A stretch of DNA of 7,322 nucleotides from an uncultured Helicobacteraceae bacterium. GTDB lineage: Bacteria > Campylobacterota > Campylobacteria > Campylobacterales > Sulfurimonadaceae. Below are positions 1 to 6,098 of the stretch, piece by piece (the first letter of the stretch is position 1; each line of letters begins with the position of its first letter). Both the position numbers and the translations under genes were made by a program. The DNA lies in the NCBI GenBank assembly GCA_903903705.1, contig CAIUZU010000403.1, positions 1 through 7,322 on the forward strand, given 5' to 3'. Under the pieces are notes generated by a model that worked only from the letters and a program-made list of their open reading frames with translations, did not search any database and was not told the DNA's origin.

Positions 1-7
1 AAGTGTA

Positions 8-26
8 TGATATTTTTAAAATATCA
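8..26. promoter_or_regulatory. Perfect AT-rich palindrome just before the toxin RBS
   Basis: TGATATTTT (8-16) and AAAATATCA (18-26) are perfect reverse complements around a single T at 17. The right arm touches the AGGGG ribosome binding site (26-30) of the toxin gene. In DNA it could be an operator for an autoregulating toxin-antitoxin complex. In RNA it would be a weak A-U hairpin beside the RBS, and it could equally be the end of an upstream gene's 3' region. The structure is seen in the sequence; the role is inferred. The left context lies outside the window. Confidence 0.45.
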
Positions 27-30
27 GGGG
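26..30 (+). promoter_or_regulatory. Ribosome binding site deciding the toxin start
   Basis: AGGGG lies 6 bases before the ATG at 37. The in-frame ATG at 7 has no visible ribosome binding site within the window and would translate through the palindrome at 8-26, so 37 is preferred. Confidence 0.65.
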
Positions 31-36
31 CGAAAA

Positions 37-435
37 ATGGATAATAATTTTAACAAATGGAACGAAGTAAAAAAGGGTGTAGAAAGTGAAAATATATTGG
101 TTGGATTTAAAAATAGGGATATTTTTTATATGAATATGGGTAAAAATATTGGCTACGAGCAAGATGGTAAGGGTGAAAACTTTGTGCGACCCGTTGTGAT
201 AGTAAAAGGATTTAACAAAGATATATTTTTTGGCATACCATTATCTACGAAACTAAAAGAGGGTAAATTTTATTATCAGTTTTCTTTTAAAAAGCAAGAT
301 GAAGTTGTGACAAATATTGCCTTGTTATCTCAAATGAGACTTTTTAGTACAAAAAGACTTTTAAATAAAATAGGTGTGATAAGTACGGAAGATTTTAAAA
401 ATTTGAAAGATAAATTTAAAGTTTTGATTGATTAA
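37..435 (+). CDS. PemK/MazF-family toxin (endoribonuclease-like)
   Basis: A 132-residue protein of the PemK/MazF/CcdB-fold toxin family, whose members usually cleave mRNA and stop growth. Family features seen from the ATG at 37: RDIFYMNMG at about 27-35, the QDGKGENFVRPVVIV block at 42-56 with the R51-P52 of the MazF core strand, GIPLST at 66-71, and the ALLSQMRLFSTKRLLNKIG block at 95-113 (SQ at 98-99, then R101 and R107), matching the conserved last strand and helix. About 20 extra N-terminal residues (FNKWNEVKK) precede the core. I recall such an extension in a PemK/MazF subgroup from environmental bacteria. No antitoxin ORF lies between it and the next gene; a protein antitoxin could lie before position 1. 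Sampled GC is about 28-32%, well below the helicase gene that follows, which suggests a separate origin. The fold call is firm; activity and target are not shown. Confidence 0.8.
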   Translation: MDNNFNKWNEVKKGVESENILVGFKNRDIFYMNMGKNIGYEQDGKGENFVRPVVIVKGFNKDIFFGIPLSTKLKEGKFYYQFSFKKQDEVVTNIALLSQMRLFSTKRLLNKIGVISTEDFKNLKDKFKVLID

Positions 436-436
436 A

Positions 437-510
437 CCCCATCAAAAATGATGGGTCGTCCCGAAGGAATTTAGGGTGTCATTGTACATCAATATTAGCT
501 TGAAGTCAAT
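437..510 (+). ncRNA. Candidate structured RNA downstream of the toxin
   Basis: The first 44 bases after the toxin stop (437-480) are about 50% G+C, whereas 481-545 are about 22% and the toxin gene about 30%. Visible structure: CCCATCA (438-444) pairs with TGATGGG (449-455) around an AAAA loop. TCC (459-461) can pair with GGA (466-468) around CGAA, giving a UUCG-type loop on the opposite strand. GGG at 474-476 can compete for the CCC at 460-462 or 438-440. ATTG (481-484) can pair with CAAT (490-493). The first hairpin has no T tract after it on the + strand, so it is not a standard intrinsic terminator for the toxin. On the - strand it is followed only by GTTTAA. It may be a structured 3' UTR, an RNA antitoxin or a recombination site. 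No tandem repeats like those of ToxI are seen. The right boundary is a guess. Confidence 0.35.
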
Positions 511-545
511 AAAAACTAAATATTAAAAAAAGAGGAAAACCAAAA

Positions 546-2459
546 ATGACAAATCTCATAGAAGTAACTTACGAGCAAACTGGCAAAAGTAAAACTACAA
601 ATGCACTTGGTATGCGAGCTATGCAAGAGCGGGTGTATGAAAAAAGAGATGAAAAATATTTGCTCCTCAAAGCGCCTCCCGCTTCGGGTAAATCACGGGC
701 TTTGATGTTTATAGCACTCGATAAACTTTTGCATCAAAATATCAAAAAAGTCATCGTTGCAGTTCCTGAAAAAAGTATCGGCGGTTCGTTTGGGAATGCC
801 GATTTGAGCTCGTCAGGGTTTGAGAGTGATTGGCATGTGGAATCGGGTTATAACCTTTGCACTATCGAATCCAATGAAAGCAGAAGTGCGATTTTTAAAG
901 AGTTTTTAACGAATGACGCAAAGATACTTATCTGCACACACTCTACTTTACGCAACGCTTTTGAGACCATACATGAGAGCAGATTTGATGATACGCTTTT
1001 GGCGATTGATGAGTTTCATCATTTGAGTGCAAGTGATGCAAGCGTACTTGGAAATGTTCTCAAGTCTATCATGGCAAAGTCAAATGCCCACATCATGGCG
1101 ATGACGGGGTCGTACTTTCGGGGCGATGCACATCCGATACTTCTACCCGAAGTGGAAGAACTTTTTACAAAGGTGAGCTATAACTACTACGAGCAGTTAA
1201 ACGGGTATGAGCATTTGAAATCTTTGGGGATTGGGTATCACTTTTATCAAGGGCGTTTTACTGAGGCTATCGGCGAGGTTTTGGACTTAAACAAAAAAAC
1301 CATCATTCACATTCCACATGTCAACTCTCGTGAATCGACAAAAGACAAACATGATGAGGTTGGGTTTATACTTAATGTTATCGGCGAGGTTATGGGTGAA
1401 GATAAAGAAACGGGCGTGATTAGCGTGAAATGTGCCGATGGTAGAGTGTTAAAAGTGGCGAATTTGGTAAATGACGACCCGCTTGAGCGACCAAAAATAC
1501 AGAAATACTTACGAGAGATAAAAAAAGCTGAAGATATGGACATCATCATCGCTTTGGGAATGGCAAAAGAGGGGTTTGACTGGCCATTTTGTGAACATGC
1601 TTTGACTGTTGGTTACCGTGCTTCGCTTACGGAAATCATACAAATCATAGGGCGTGCAACAAGAGACAGTGACAACAAAACGCATGCACAGTTTACAAAC
1701 CTCATAGCCCAGCCAGATGCGACAGATGCAAGTGTATCAAATGCTACAAACGACATGCTCAAAGCTATCACCGCTTCACTTTTGATGGAGCAAGTTTTAG
1801 CACCCAATTTTAAATTTAAAACAAAATTGCCGAATGATGCACTTCCACATGCCAAGGGAGAATTTAAAATCAACGGCTATAAAGAGCCATCCACAAAAAG
1901 AGTTAAAGAGATTGTGGAACAAGATTTGGTGGATTTAAAAGCAAAGATTTTACAAGATGCAACCATAGAAAAAACGCTAGGAACTGAGATAACGCCTGAG
2001 GTTGTGAACAAGTTTCTCATTCCAAAAATCATACAAGAGAGTTATCCAGAGCTGAGTATGGAAGAACTTGAAGAGGTGCGTCAGTATGTGGTTGTCGATA
2101 GTGTTATGGCAAATGCAAAAGTGGAGGGAAGCAAGGTTTTTATTCAAGGCTCAAGCAGATTTATAAATATAGATGAACTGAGTATTGACCTTATAGACAG
2201 CATAAACCCTTTTCAAAGAGCGTATGAAATTATGTCCAAAAAAGTGGATGAGAGGATGCTTAAGCTCATTCAAGAGAGCATTGATGCAACAAAGTTGACT
2301 GTGAGTGAGGCGGAAGCGACTTTTTACTGGAAGGATGTCAATCAATTTTATAAACTTCATGGCAGAGAGCCAAGTAAAAATTCCGCAGATGAAGTGGAGA
2401 GAAAACTTGCCGATGTTTTACTTTTTGTGAAAAATTTTAGAAGAAAGAACCAAAAATGA
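546..2459 (+). CDS. SF2 DExH-box helicase / translocase, defence-type
   Basis: A 637-residue superfamily 2 ATP-dependent helicase or translocase. Motifs in order: Walker A APPASGKS (43-50), motif II DEFH (155-158, a DExH box), motif III MTGS (186-189), motif V MAKEGFDWP (339-347) and motif VI QIIGRATRD (366-374) with arginine-finger candidates R370 and R373. Residues about 279-310 look like a beta-rich insertion in the second RecA-like domain. Residues 420-590 are a helical tail I do not recognise. The last 45 residues hold a FYKLHGREP module (601-609) that recurs in the next protein. No nuclease domain is seen here. The ATG at 546 follows AGAGGA (531-536) with a 9-base spacer. The stop overlaps the next start (ATGA), so the two proteins are probably made together. 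Sampled GC is 45-53%, higher than in the genes on either side of the pair. Role inferred: motor subunit acting on foreign nucleic acid with the adjoining GIY-YIG protein; a repair role is the alternative. Confidence 0.85.
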   Translation: MTNLIEVTYEQTGKSKTTNALGMRAMQERVYEKRDEKYLLLKAPPASGKSRALMFIALDKLLHQNIKKVIVAVPEKSIGGSFGNADLSSSGFESDWHVESGYNLCTIESNESRSAIFKEFLTNDAKILICTHSTLRNAFETIHESRFDDTLLAIDEFHHLSASDASVLGNVLKSIMAKSNAHIMAMTGSYFRGDAHPILLPEVEELFTKVSYNYYEQLNGYEHLKSLGIGYHFYQGRFTEAIGEVLDLNKKTIIHIPHVNSRESTKDKHDEVGFILNVIGEVMGEDKETGVISVKCADGRVLKVANLVNDDPLERPKIQKYLREIKKAEDMDIIIALGMAKEGFDWPFCEHALTVGYRASLTEIIQIIGRATRDSDNKTHAQFTNLIAQPDATDASVSNATNDMLKAITASLLMEQVLAPNFKFKTKLPNDALPHAKGEFKINGYKEPSTKRVKEIVEQDLVDLKAKILQDATIEKTLGTEITPEVVNKFLIPKIIQESYPELSMEELEEVRQYVVVDSVMANAKVEGSKVFIQGSSRFINIDELSIDLIDSINPFQRAYEIMSKKVDERMLKLIQESIDATKLTVSEAEATFYWKDVNQFYKLHGREPSKNSADEVERKLADVLLFVKNFRRKNQK

Positions 2460-3610
2460 GTACAAAAGAGGAACTTTTAAAAGCACTTGAAGATGACCCT
2501 TTTGGACTTTTAGTTTATACGCCAAAACCCTCTATGCATAGAGATGAACCAAAAATGGTGATTGAAAATTTTATGCAGATTTTGGATTTTTATGAAAAGC
2601 ATTTCCACATGCCACAAAAAGATGCAGACAGAGTAGAACGAAGTTTGGCAGTTCGTTTGCAAGCGATACAAAACGACAAATATCAAAGAGATTTAGTCAA
2701 AGAGTTTGATAGATTTGGTTTGCTTGAGGATGATGTAGATATTGAGGCGATTGAGAGTTTTGAAGATGACCCTTTTGGACTTTTGGCAAGTGATGCGGAT
2801 GATATTTTTGTACTAAAAAATGTAACAAAAGAGATAGAAAAACCTGACTATGTCGCTAGTAGAAAGGTTTGTAAAGATTTTGTAAAGTATGAAGAGCTGT
2901 TTAAATCCTGCCATGTAGATTTGGTAAATAAAACGAGAATTTTACATGAGTATCGAGGAGAACGGTTTATAAAACAAGGTTTGTTTTTTGTTCTAAAAGG
3001 TGTCGTTGGCTATGTTGCAAGTGTGGGAAAAATCAAAAGACACAAGAAAAAAACGAACGCAAGGCTTCACTGTATTTTTGAAAATGGCACAGAGTCTGAT
3101 ATGTTGCTTCGTTCACTCTCGGCGGAACTCTACAAAGACGGAAAAATTGTAAGCCAATTAAATGAAGAGATAGAGGAATCGCTTAATCAAGTTGGTGATG
3201 AGGATATTTTGAGTGGATATATATATGTTTTGAAGTCAAAAAGTGATGATGAAACCATACGAAACATCGAGAATCTCTACAAGATAGGATACTCAACTAC
3301 AAAAGTAAATGAGCGAATCAAAAATGCTAAAAATGAGCCGACTTATTTAATGGCGGATGTTGCACAAATAGCGACTTTTAAGTGCTACAACCTAAATCCG
3401 CAAAAGCTAGAACAACTACTTCATCAGTTTTTTGGAAATAGTTGTCTGAATATAAAAATAGTAGGAAATGATGGAAATTTCCATATGCCAAGAGAGTGGT
3501 TTATAGCACCTTTTGAGATAATACAAAAAGTGATTACTTTGATAGCAAATGAGGAGATAGTGCATTATAGATATGATGAGCAAAATCAAGAGATAGCTCA
3601 AAGACAGTAG
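2456..3610 (+). CDS. GIY-YIG (T5orf172/MUG113-like) nuclease-domain protein, helicase partner
   Basis: A 384-residue protein with a C-terminal GIY-YIG nuclease-like domain at about 253-362. GYIYVLKS (254-261) supplies the GIY strand and YKIGYS (275-280) the YIG strand. R287 fits the catalytic arginine in VNERIKNAK and E319 the metal-binding glutamate in KLEQLLHQFF. REWF (346-349) is typical of the T5orf172/MUG113 branch. The middle (about 130-230) has a conserved-looking region with IFENGTESDMLLRSL (207-221) whose function I cannot name. The N-terminus carries FYEKHFHMP (45-53), matching the helicase C-terminus, and EDDPFGLL occurs twice (12-19 and 103-110). The start overlaps the helicase stop by 4 bases, which argues for coupled translation and a shared complex. 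Expected role: cutting DNA located by the helicase, a restriction or anti-phage function. Sampled GC is about 35-37%. The domain call is strong; the defence role is inferred from context. Confidence 0.8.
   Translation: MSTKEELLKALEDDPFGLLVYTPKPSMHRDEPKMVIENFMQILDFYEKHFHMPQKDADRVERSLAVRLQAIQNDKYQRDLVKEFDRFGLLEDDVDIEAIESFEDDPFGLLASDADDIFVLKNVTKEIEKPDYVASRKVCKDFVKYEELFKSCHVDLVNKTRILHEYRGERFIKQGLFFVLKGVVGYVASVGKIKRHKKKTNARLHCIFENGTESDMLLRSLSAELYKDGKIVSQLNEEIEESLNQVGDEDILSGYIYVLKSKSDDETIRNIENLYKIGYSTTKVNERIKNAKNEPTYLMADVAQIATFKCYNLNPQKLEQLLHQFFGNSCLNIKIVGNDGNFHMPREWFIAPFEIIQKVITLIANEEIVHYRYDEQNQEIAQRQ
2487..2511 (+). repeat. 25-base direct repeat, copy 1 (encodes EDDPFGLL)
   Basis: Identical over 25 bases to 2760-2784. 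The copies are 273 bases apart, exactly 91 codons, so both are read in the same frame and give the motif EDDPFGLL near the N-terminus of the GIY-YIG protein. Confidence 0.85.
2760..2784 (+). repeat. 25-base direct repeat, copy 2 (encodes EDDPFGLL)
   Basis: Second exact copy of the 2487-2511 sequence, encoding residues around 103-110. A diverged third relative, RFGLLEDD, lies at residues 86-93, just before this copy. Identical codons in both copies suggest a recent duplication or conversion. Confidence 0.85.
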
Positions 3611-3646
3611 AATTTATTGGCAATAATAGATGAATCCTGCTATCTA

Positions 3647-3655
3647 TGCTAAAAT
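3647..3655 (+). promoter_or_regulatory. Extended -10 promoter for the NFACT-cdsA-dxr operon
   Basis: TGC followed by TAAAAT (3650-3655) forms an extended -10 element in the 51-base gap after the GIY-YIG gene. No convincing -35 is seen, which is usual in Campylobacterota. A start site 6-7 bases downstream would fall on or beside the ATG at 3662, where no Shine-Dalgarno sequence is present, so the transcript could be leaderless. Confidence 0.5.
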
Positions 3656-3661
3656 CTCTTT

Positions 3662-4990
3662 ATGAAACTATCACATTTAAAACAAATAACTCTTTACCTG
3701 CAAAAATTTACAAAAATCTCTGCGATTTACAGAGTAAGCGACACCGTCATAAAAGTTGCTTTTGACAAGGATGACGAACTCTATTTTGAGATGCAGCGTT
3801 CAAACTCCAGAATATTCAAATGTGCTTCTTATGCCCGTTCAAAAGTTTATAATGCACCATTTGACGTACTTTTGTCTAAACGATTCAGCCGTGCAAACAT
3901 TCTGCATGTGGAACTTGTAGACGGAGATAAAATCATAAGATTTAAAACCTCTGTAGCATCAGCCTACAAAGAGGAGATAACATATCTGCAGTTTGAATTC
4001 ACCGGAAAATATACAAATGTGATTATTCTCGATGAAAATGAGACAGTTCTTGAAGCACTCCGACATGTAGATCTCTTGTCATCATTTCGTGAGGTAAGAG
4101 TCGGGCAAAAACTACTAAGCGTTCCGCAAGCTCCGTTTGAGGCAAAAGAGTATCCGATAGATGATGTAGAGCAGTTTTTATACGGTGAATACGAAAAAGA
4201 GATGCAGGAGAAACTCTCTTCTTTAAAGAAACAAAAAATTTCACTTCTTTATAAAAAGCTCCAAAAGCTCCAAAAACTTTATGACTCTTTAGAAGATGAA
4301 AATGAGCTTGAAGCCGAAGCTGCAAAACAGAACCGTTACGGAAATCTGCTTTTAGCAAATATGCACAACATAAAGCCTTACCAAAGAGTGGTGGAAGTAG
4401 ATGATTATGACGGAACAAAGGTTAAAATAGAGTTTCACAAAGAGTTCTCTTCAGTCGCTATGATGACAAATTCACTCTTTAGCAGAAGCAAAAAAGCAAA
4501 ACAGAGAGCCTCTCATATGCATATAGAGAGAAGCTCTCTGCTCGCAAAAATGGAGCACATAAAGCTTTTTATACATACTGTTGAAGAGGCGAAAGATATC
4601 GCAAAAATAGTGCTTCTCTTTCCAAAAAATGTTCAAGCCAAAAAAGTTAAGACAAATGATTCTATCGAGACTTTTTGGATAGAGGGCTATAAAGTAAGCC
4701 TTGGAAAAAATGAAAAAGGTAATGTTGAACTGCTCCAAAATGCCCGTGCAAAGGATATCTGGCTGCACATGAAGGAACGCCCATCCGCTCATGTAATCAT
4801 CACAACCGATAAGCAAAACATTCCCCTAAATATAATAGAATCGGCCGCAAGACTTTGCGTTGACTTTACAATGTTTGAAAAAGACAGGTATTTGGTCGAT
4901 TATACTCCAAGAAGAGAAGTTACCATTCAAAGTGGTGCTAATGTGCTTTACAACAAATATAAAACCGTTGAGGTTGATACGAGGAGCTAG
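3662..4990 (+). CDS. NFACT family protein (RqcH / fibronectin-binding protein-like)
   Basis: A 442-residue NFACT protein. In bacteria this family (RqcH) binds stalled 60S-like ribosomal complexes with peptidyl-tRNA and directs C-terminal alanine tailing; older annotations call it fibronectin-binding. Layout: NFACT-N at about 1-160, helical coiled-coil stretches at about 175-225 and 275-312, and the NFACT-R RNA-binding domain at about 335-430. Within NFACT-R, GYKVSLGKN (342-350) and DIWLHMKERPSAHVII (365-380) match the usual G..I.VGRN and D.WLH...PGSHV blocks. It is shorter than the roughly 570-residue Bacillus protein, but about the size I recall for Campylobacter and Helicobacter members. 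At the position of the conserved Asp-Arg of RqcH it has D89-K90. The ATG at 3662 has no ribosome binding site and lies 7 bases after a -10 box. It is the first gene of the core operon, with the next gene 2 bases after its stop. Confidence 0.85.
   Translation: MKLSHLKQITLYLQKFTKISAIYRVSDTVIKVAFDKDDELYFEMQRSNSRIFKCASYARSKVYNAPFDVLLSKRFSRANILHVELVDGDKIIRFKTSVASAYKEEITYLQFEFTGKYTNVIILDENETVLEALRHVDLLSSFREVRVGQKLLSVPQAPFEAKEYPIDDVEQFLYGEYEKEMQEKLSSLKKQKISLLYKKLQKLQKLYDSLEDENELEAEAAKQNRYGNLLLANMHNIKPYQRVVEVDDYDGTKVKIEFHKEFSSVAMMTNSLFSRSKKAKQRASHMHIERSSLLAKMEHIKLFIHTVEEAKDIAKIVLLFPKNVQAKKVKTNDSIETFWIEGYKVSLGKNEKGNVELLQNARAKDIWLHMKERPSAHVIITTDKQNIPLNIIESAARLCVDFTMFEKDRYLVDYTPRREVTIQSGANVLYNKYKTVEVDTRS
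4503..4539 (+). repeat. Nested inverted repeat inside the NFACT gene
   Basis: AGAGAGC (4503-4509) pairs with GCTCTCT (4533-4539). Inside it CTCTC (4510-4514) pairs with GAGAG (4526-4530), and ATATGCATAT (4515-4524) is itself a palindrome. Only A4525 and AA 4531-4532 are unpaired outside the tip. It encodes part of the second coiled-coil region, so it could be a by-product of codon use. Confidence 0.4.
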
Positions 4991-4992
4991 AT

Positions 4993-5304
4993 ATGGCAGT
5001 AGGTTTAGTCGGCAACGCTATTTATGTAAATCAGCAGACACCAAGTGTCTCATTGGTCGCTACCGCTCATAATAATCGTGTAGATTTTCAAAACATGGTA
5101 GCTCAGGTTGCGGCTCAAGAAAAGGAAGATGAAGTTCTTGAAGTTCGCCCGACGGAAGAGAACCAAAAAATTGATCCAGACCGTGAACATACGAAAAATG
5201 AAGCGGATCAAGAGAGTAAAAGAGCTAAAAAACGTGAAAAAGCAGTAGAAAATGAAGAAAAAGAGAGCGAACCGCCTCTTCATATATTAGATATTAAAGT
5301 GTGA
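4993..5304 (+). CDS. Conserved small charged protein of unknown function
   Basis: A 103-residue protein I cannot assign to a named family. The N-terminal part (about 1-45) is moderately hydrophobic and Gln/Asn-rich, with no clear signal peptide or membrane segment. The middle has RPTEENQKIDPDREH at about 52-66, which looks like a conserved core. The rest (about 66-95) is a highly charged Lys/Glu helix, probably coiled coil, ending in a short hydrophobic tail (PLHILDIKV). The ATG follows GAGGAG (4981-4986) with a 6-base spacer and starts 2 bases after the NFACT stop, so it is translationally linked to it. I recall a small coiled-coil protein at the same place between the NFACT gene and cdsA in Campylobacter jejuni, which supports a real gene. 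A regulatory or partner role for NFACT or CdsA is only a guess from position. Confidence 0.75.
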   Translation: MAVGLVGNAIYVNQQTPSVSLVATAHNNRVDFQNMVAQVAAQEKEDEVLEVRPTEENQKIDPDREHTKNEADQESKRAKKREKAVENEEKESEPPLHILDIKV

Positions 5305-5309
5305 TTGGT

Positions 5310-5315
5310 TATAAT
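5310..5315 (+). promoter_or_regulatory. Internal promoter -10 box before cdsA
   Basis: A perfect TATAAT lies just after the stop of the small charged gene. A start near 5322 would leave a short leader holding the AGAGGA ribosome binding site. The -35 position (5287-5292, TTAGAT, 17-base spacer) is a poor match. It could let cdsA and dxr be expressed apart from NFACT. Confidence 0.5.
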
Positions 5316-5330
5316 AATTTTTATATTTTT

Positions 5331-5336
5331 AGAGGA
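5331..5336 (+). promoter_or_regulatory. Ribosome binding site deciding the cdsA start
   Basis: AGAGGA is 6 bases before the ATG at 5343. The longer reading from the GTG at 5301 would overlap the previous stop, lacks a good site, and adds 14 residues not expected in the family. Confidence 0.75.
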
Positions 5337-5342
5337 TTTTTT

Positions 5343-6098
5343 ATGAATGTTTTTACAAGCTCCAAAGAGAGAGTAACTACCGGTTTAGCACTTGTTGCAG
5401 GAGTTCTTATTATTGGTTTGATAGACAACTTTTTTCTTATGTGGCTCTTTCTTGGGGTAGTCTATATTTTAGCCTTTTATGAGGCGATGAAACTTTTTGA
5501 TATAAAAAATAGTAATCTAGTCTATTTTGCGGTGGGAATCTGGCTCATTGCAGGGATATATCCTTACGGTGACGACCTTTTTATCTTATCCGGCTTAGCA
5601 TACGCAGGTGCAGTTGCTTTTAACAGAGATTTAACTTGGAAAAATTTTCTCCCATTCATCTACCCGACAGCAGGTATGCTTTTCATCTTGGCAATGTATC
5701 AAGAGTACGGTGTCATCTCTCTTTTATGGCTTTTAGTAGTCGTTGCACTAACCGACATAGGGGCGTACGGAGTCGGCAAAAGTATGGGCAAGACTCCTTT
5801 TAGTCCAACATCTCCAAACAAAACGCTAGAGGGTGTGCTCGGTGGAATAGCAGTTGCAACAATCGGCGGTATGTTTGTAGGTTTATCTATCGTTGATTTG
5901 GGTGTTTCCATTATCATCTCTTTTATGGTCTCTCTTAGCTCGATTTTCGGAGATCTGTATGAAAGCTCACTCAAAAGAAGTGCAGGCGTAAAAGACAGCG
6001 GATATATATTACCGGGTCACGGCGGCGTGCTGGATCGCATAGACGGCTACCTATTTGGCTCGATTGTGATGCTAATCCTTATTCGTGGACTCGTGTAG
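5343..6098 (+). CDS. cdsA: Phosphatidate cytidylyltransferase (CDP-diacylglycerol synthase)
   Basis: A 251-residue integral membrane enzyme that makes CDP-diacylglycerol from phosphatidic acid and CTP, the branch point to phosphatidylethanolamine, phosphatidylglycerol and cardiolipin. Hydrophobic segments are visible at about 12-28, 30-46, 58-73, 78-94, 104-118, 124-140, 164-182, 187-202 and 236-250. The family signature is complete: SLKRSAGVKDSGYILPGHGG (209-228) followed by VLDRID (229-234), with K216-D217, H226-G227-G228 and D231-R232-D234. Upstream motifs LTDIGAY (136-142) and SPNKTLEG (157-164) also fit. Length is slightly below the 270-285 common elsewhere and normal for Campylobacterota. 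The start at 5343 is set by AGAGGA. The stop TAG abuts the GTG start of dxr with no gap, so the two are probably translationally coupled. Confidence 0.95.
   Translation: MNVFTSSKERVTTGLALVAGVLIIGLIDNFFLMWLFLGVVYILAFYEAMKLFDIKNSNLVYFAVGIWLIAGIYPYGDDLFILSGLAYAGAVAFNRDLTWKNFLPFIYPTAGMLFILAMYQEYGVISLLWLLVVVALTDIGAYGVGKSMGKTPFSPTSPNKTLEGVLGGIAVATIGGMFVGLSIVDLGVSIIISFMVSLSSIFGDLYESSLKRSAGVKDSGYILPGHGGVLDRIDGYLFGSIVMLILIRGLV

Noticed and set aside
7..36. Upstream ATG at 7 as toxin start (10 extra residues)
   Set aside because: No visible ribosome binding site, it runs through the palindrome, and the ATG at 37 has AGGGG at good spacing.
438..455. Intrinsic terminator for the toxin gene
   Set aside because: A good stem, but no T tract follows on the + strand; reading on the - strand gives only GTTTAA.
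500..526. Sigma-70 promoter for the helicase (TTGAAG / TATTAA)
   Set aside because: The spacer is only 15 bases and the start site would fall on the ribosome binding site; too weak to annotate.
4023..4816. Minus-strand open frames inside the NFACT gene
   Set aside because: No recognisable domains; they are antisense shadows of a clear coding gene. The same holds for minus-strand frames within the helicase, nuclease, cdsA and dxr genes.
4860..5072. Plus-strand 70-codon frame across the NFACT end
   Set aside because: Out of frame with two well-supported genes and rich in unlikely residue runs; no ribosome binding site.
5301..5342. GTG at 5301 as cdsA start
   Set aside because: It overlaps the previous stop codon and adds 14 residues; the ATG at 5343 has a clear AGAGGA.
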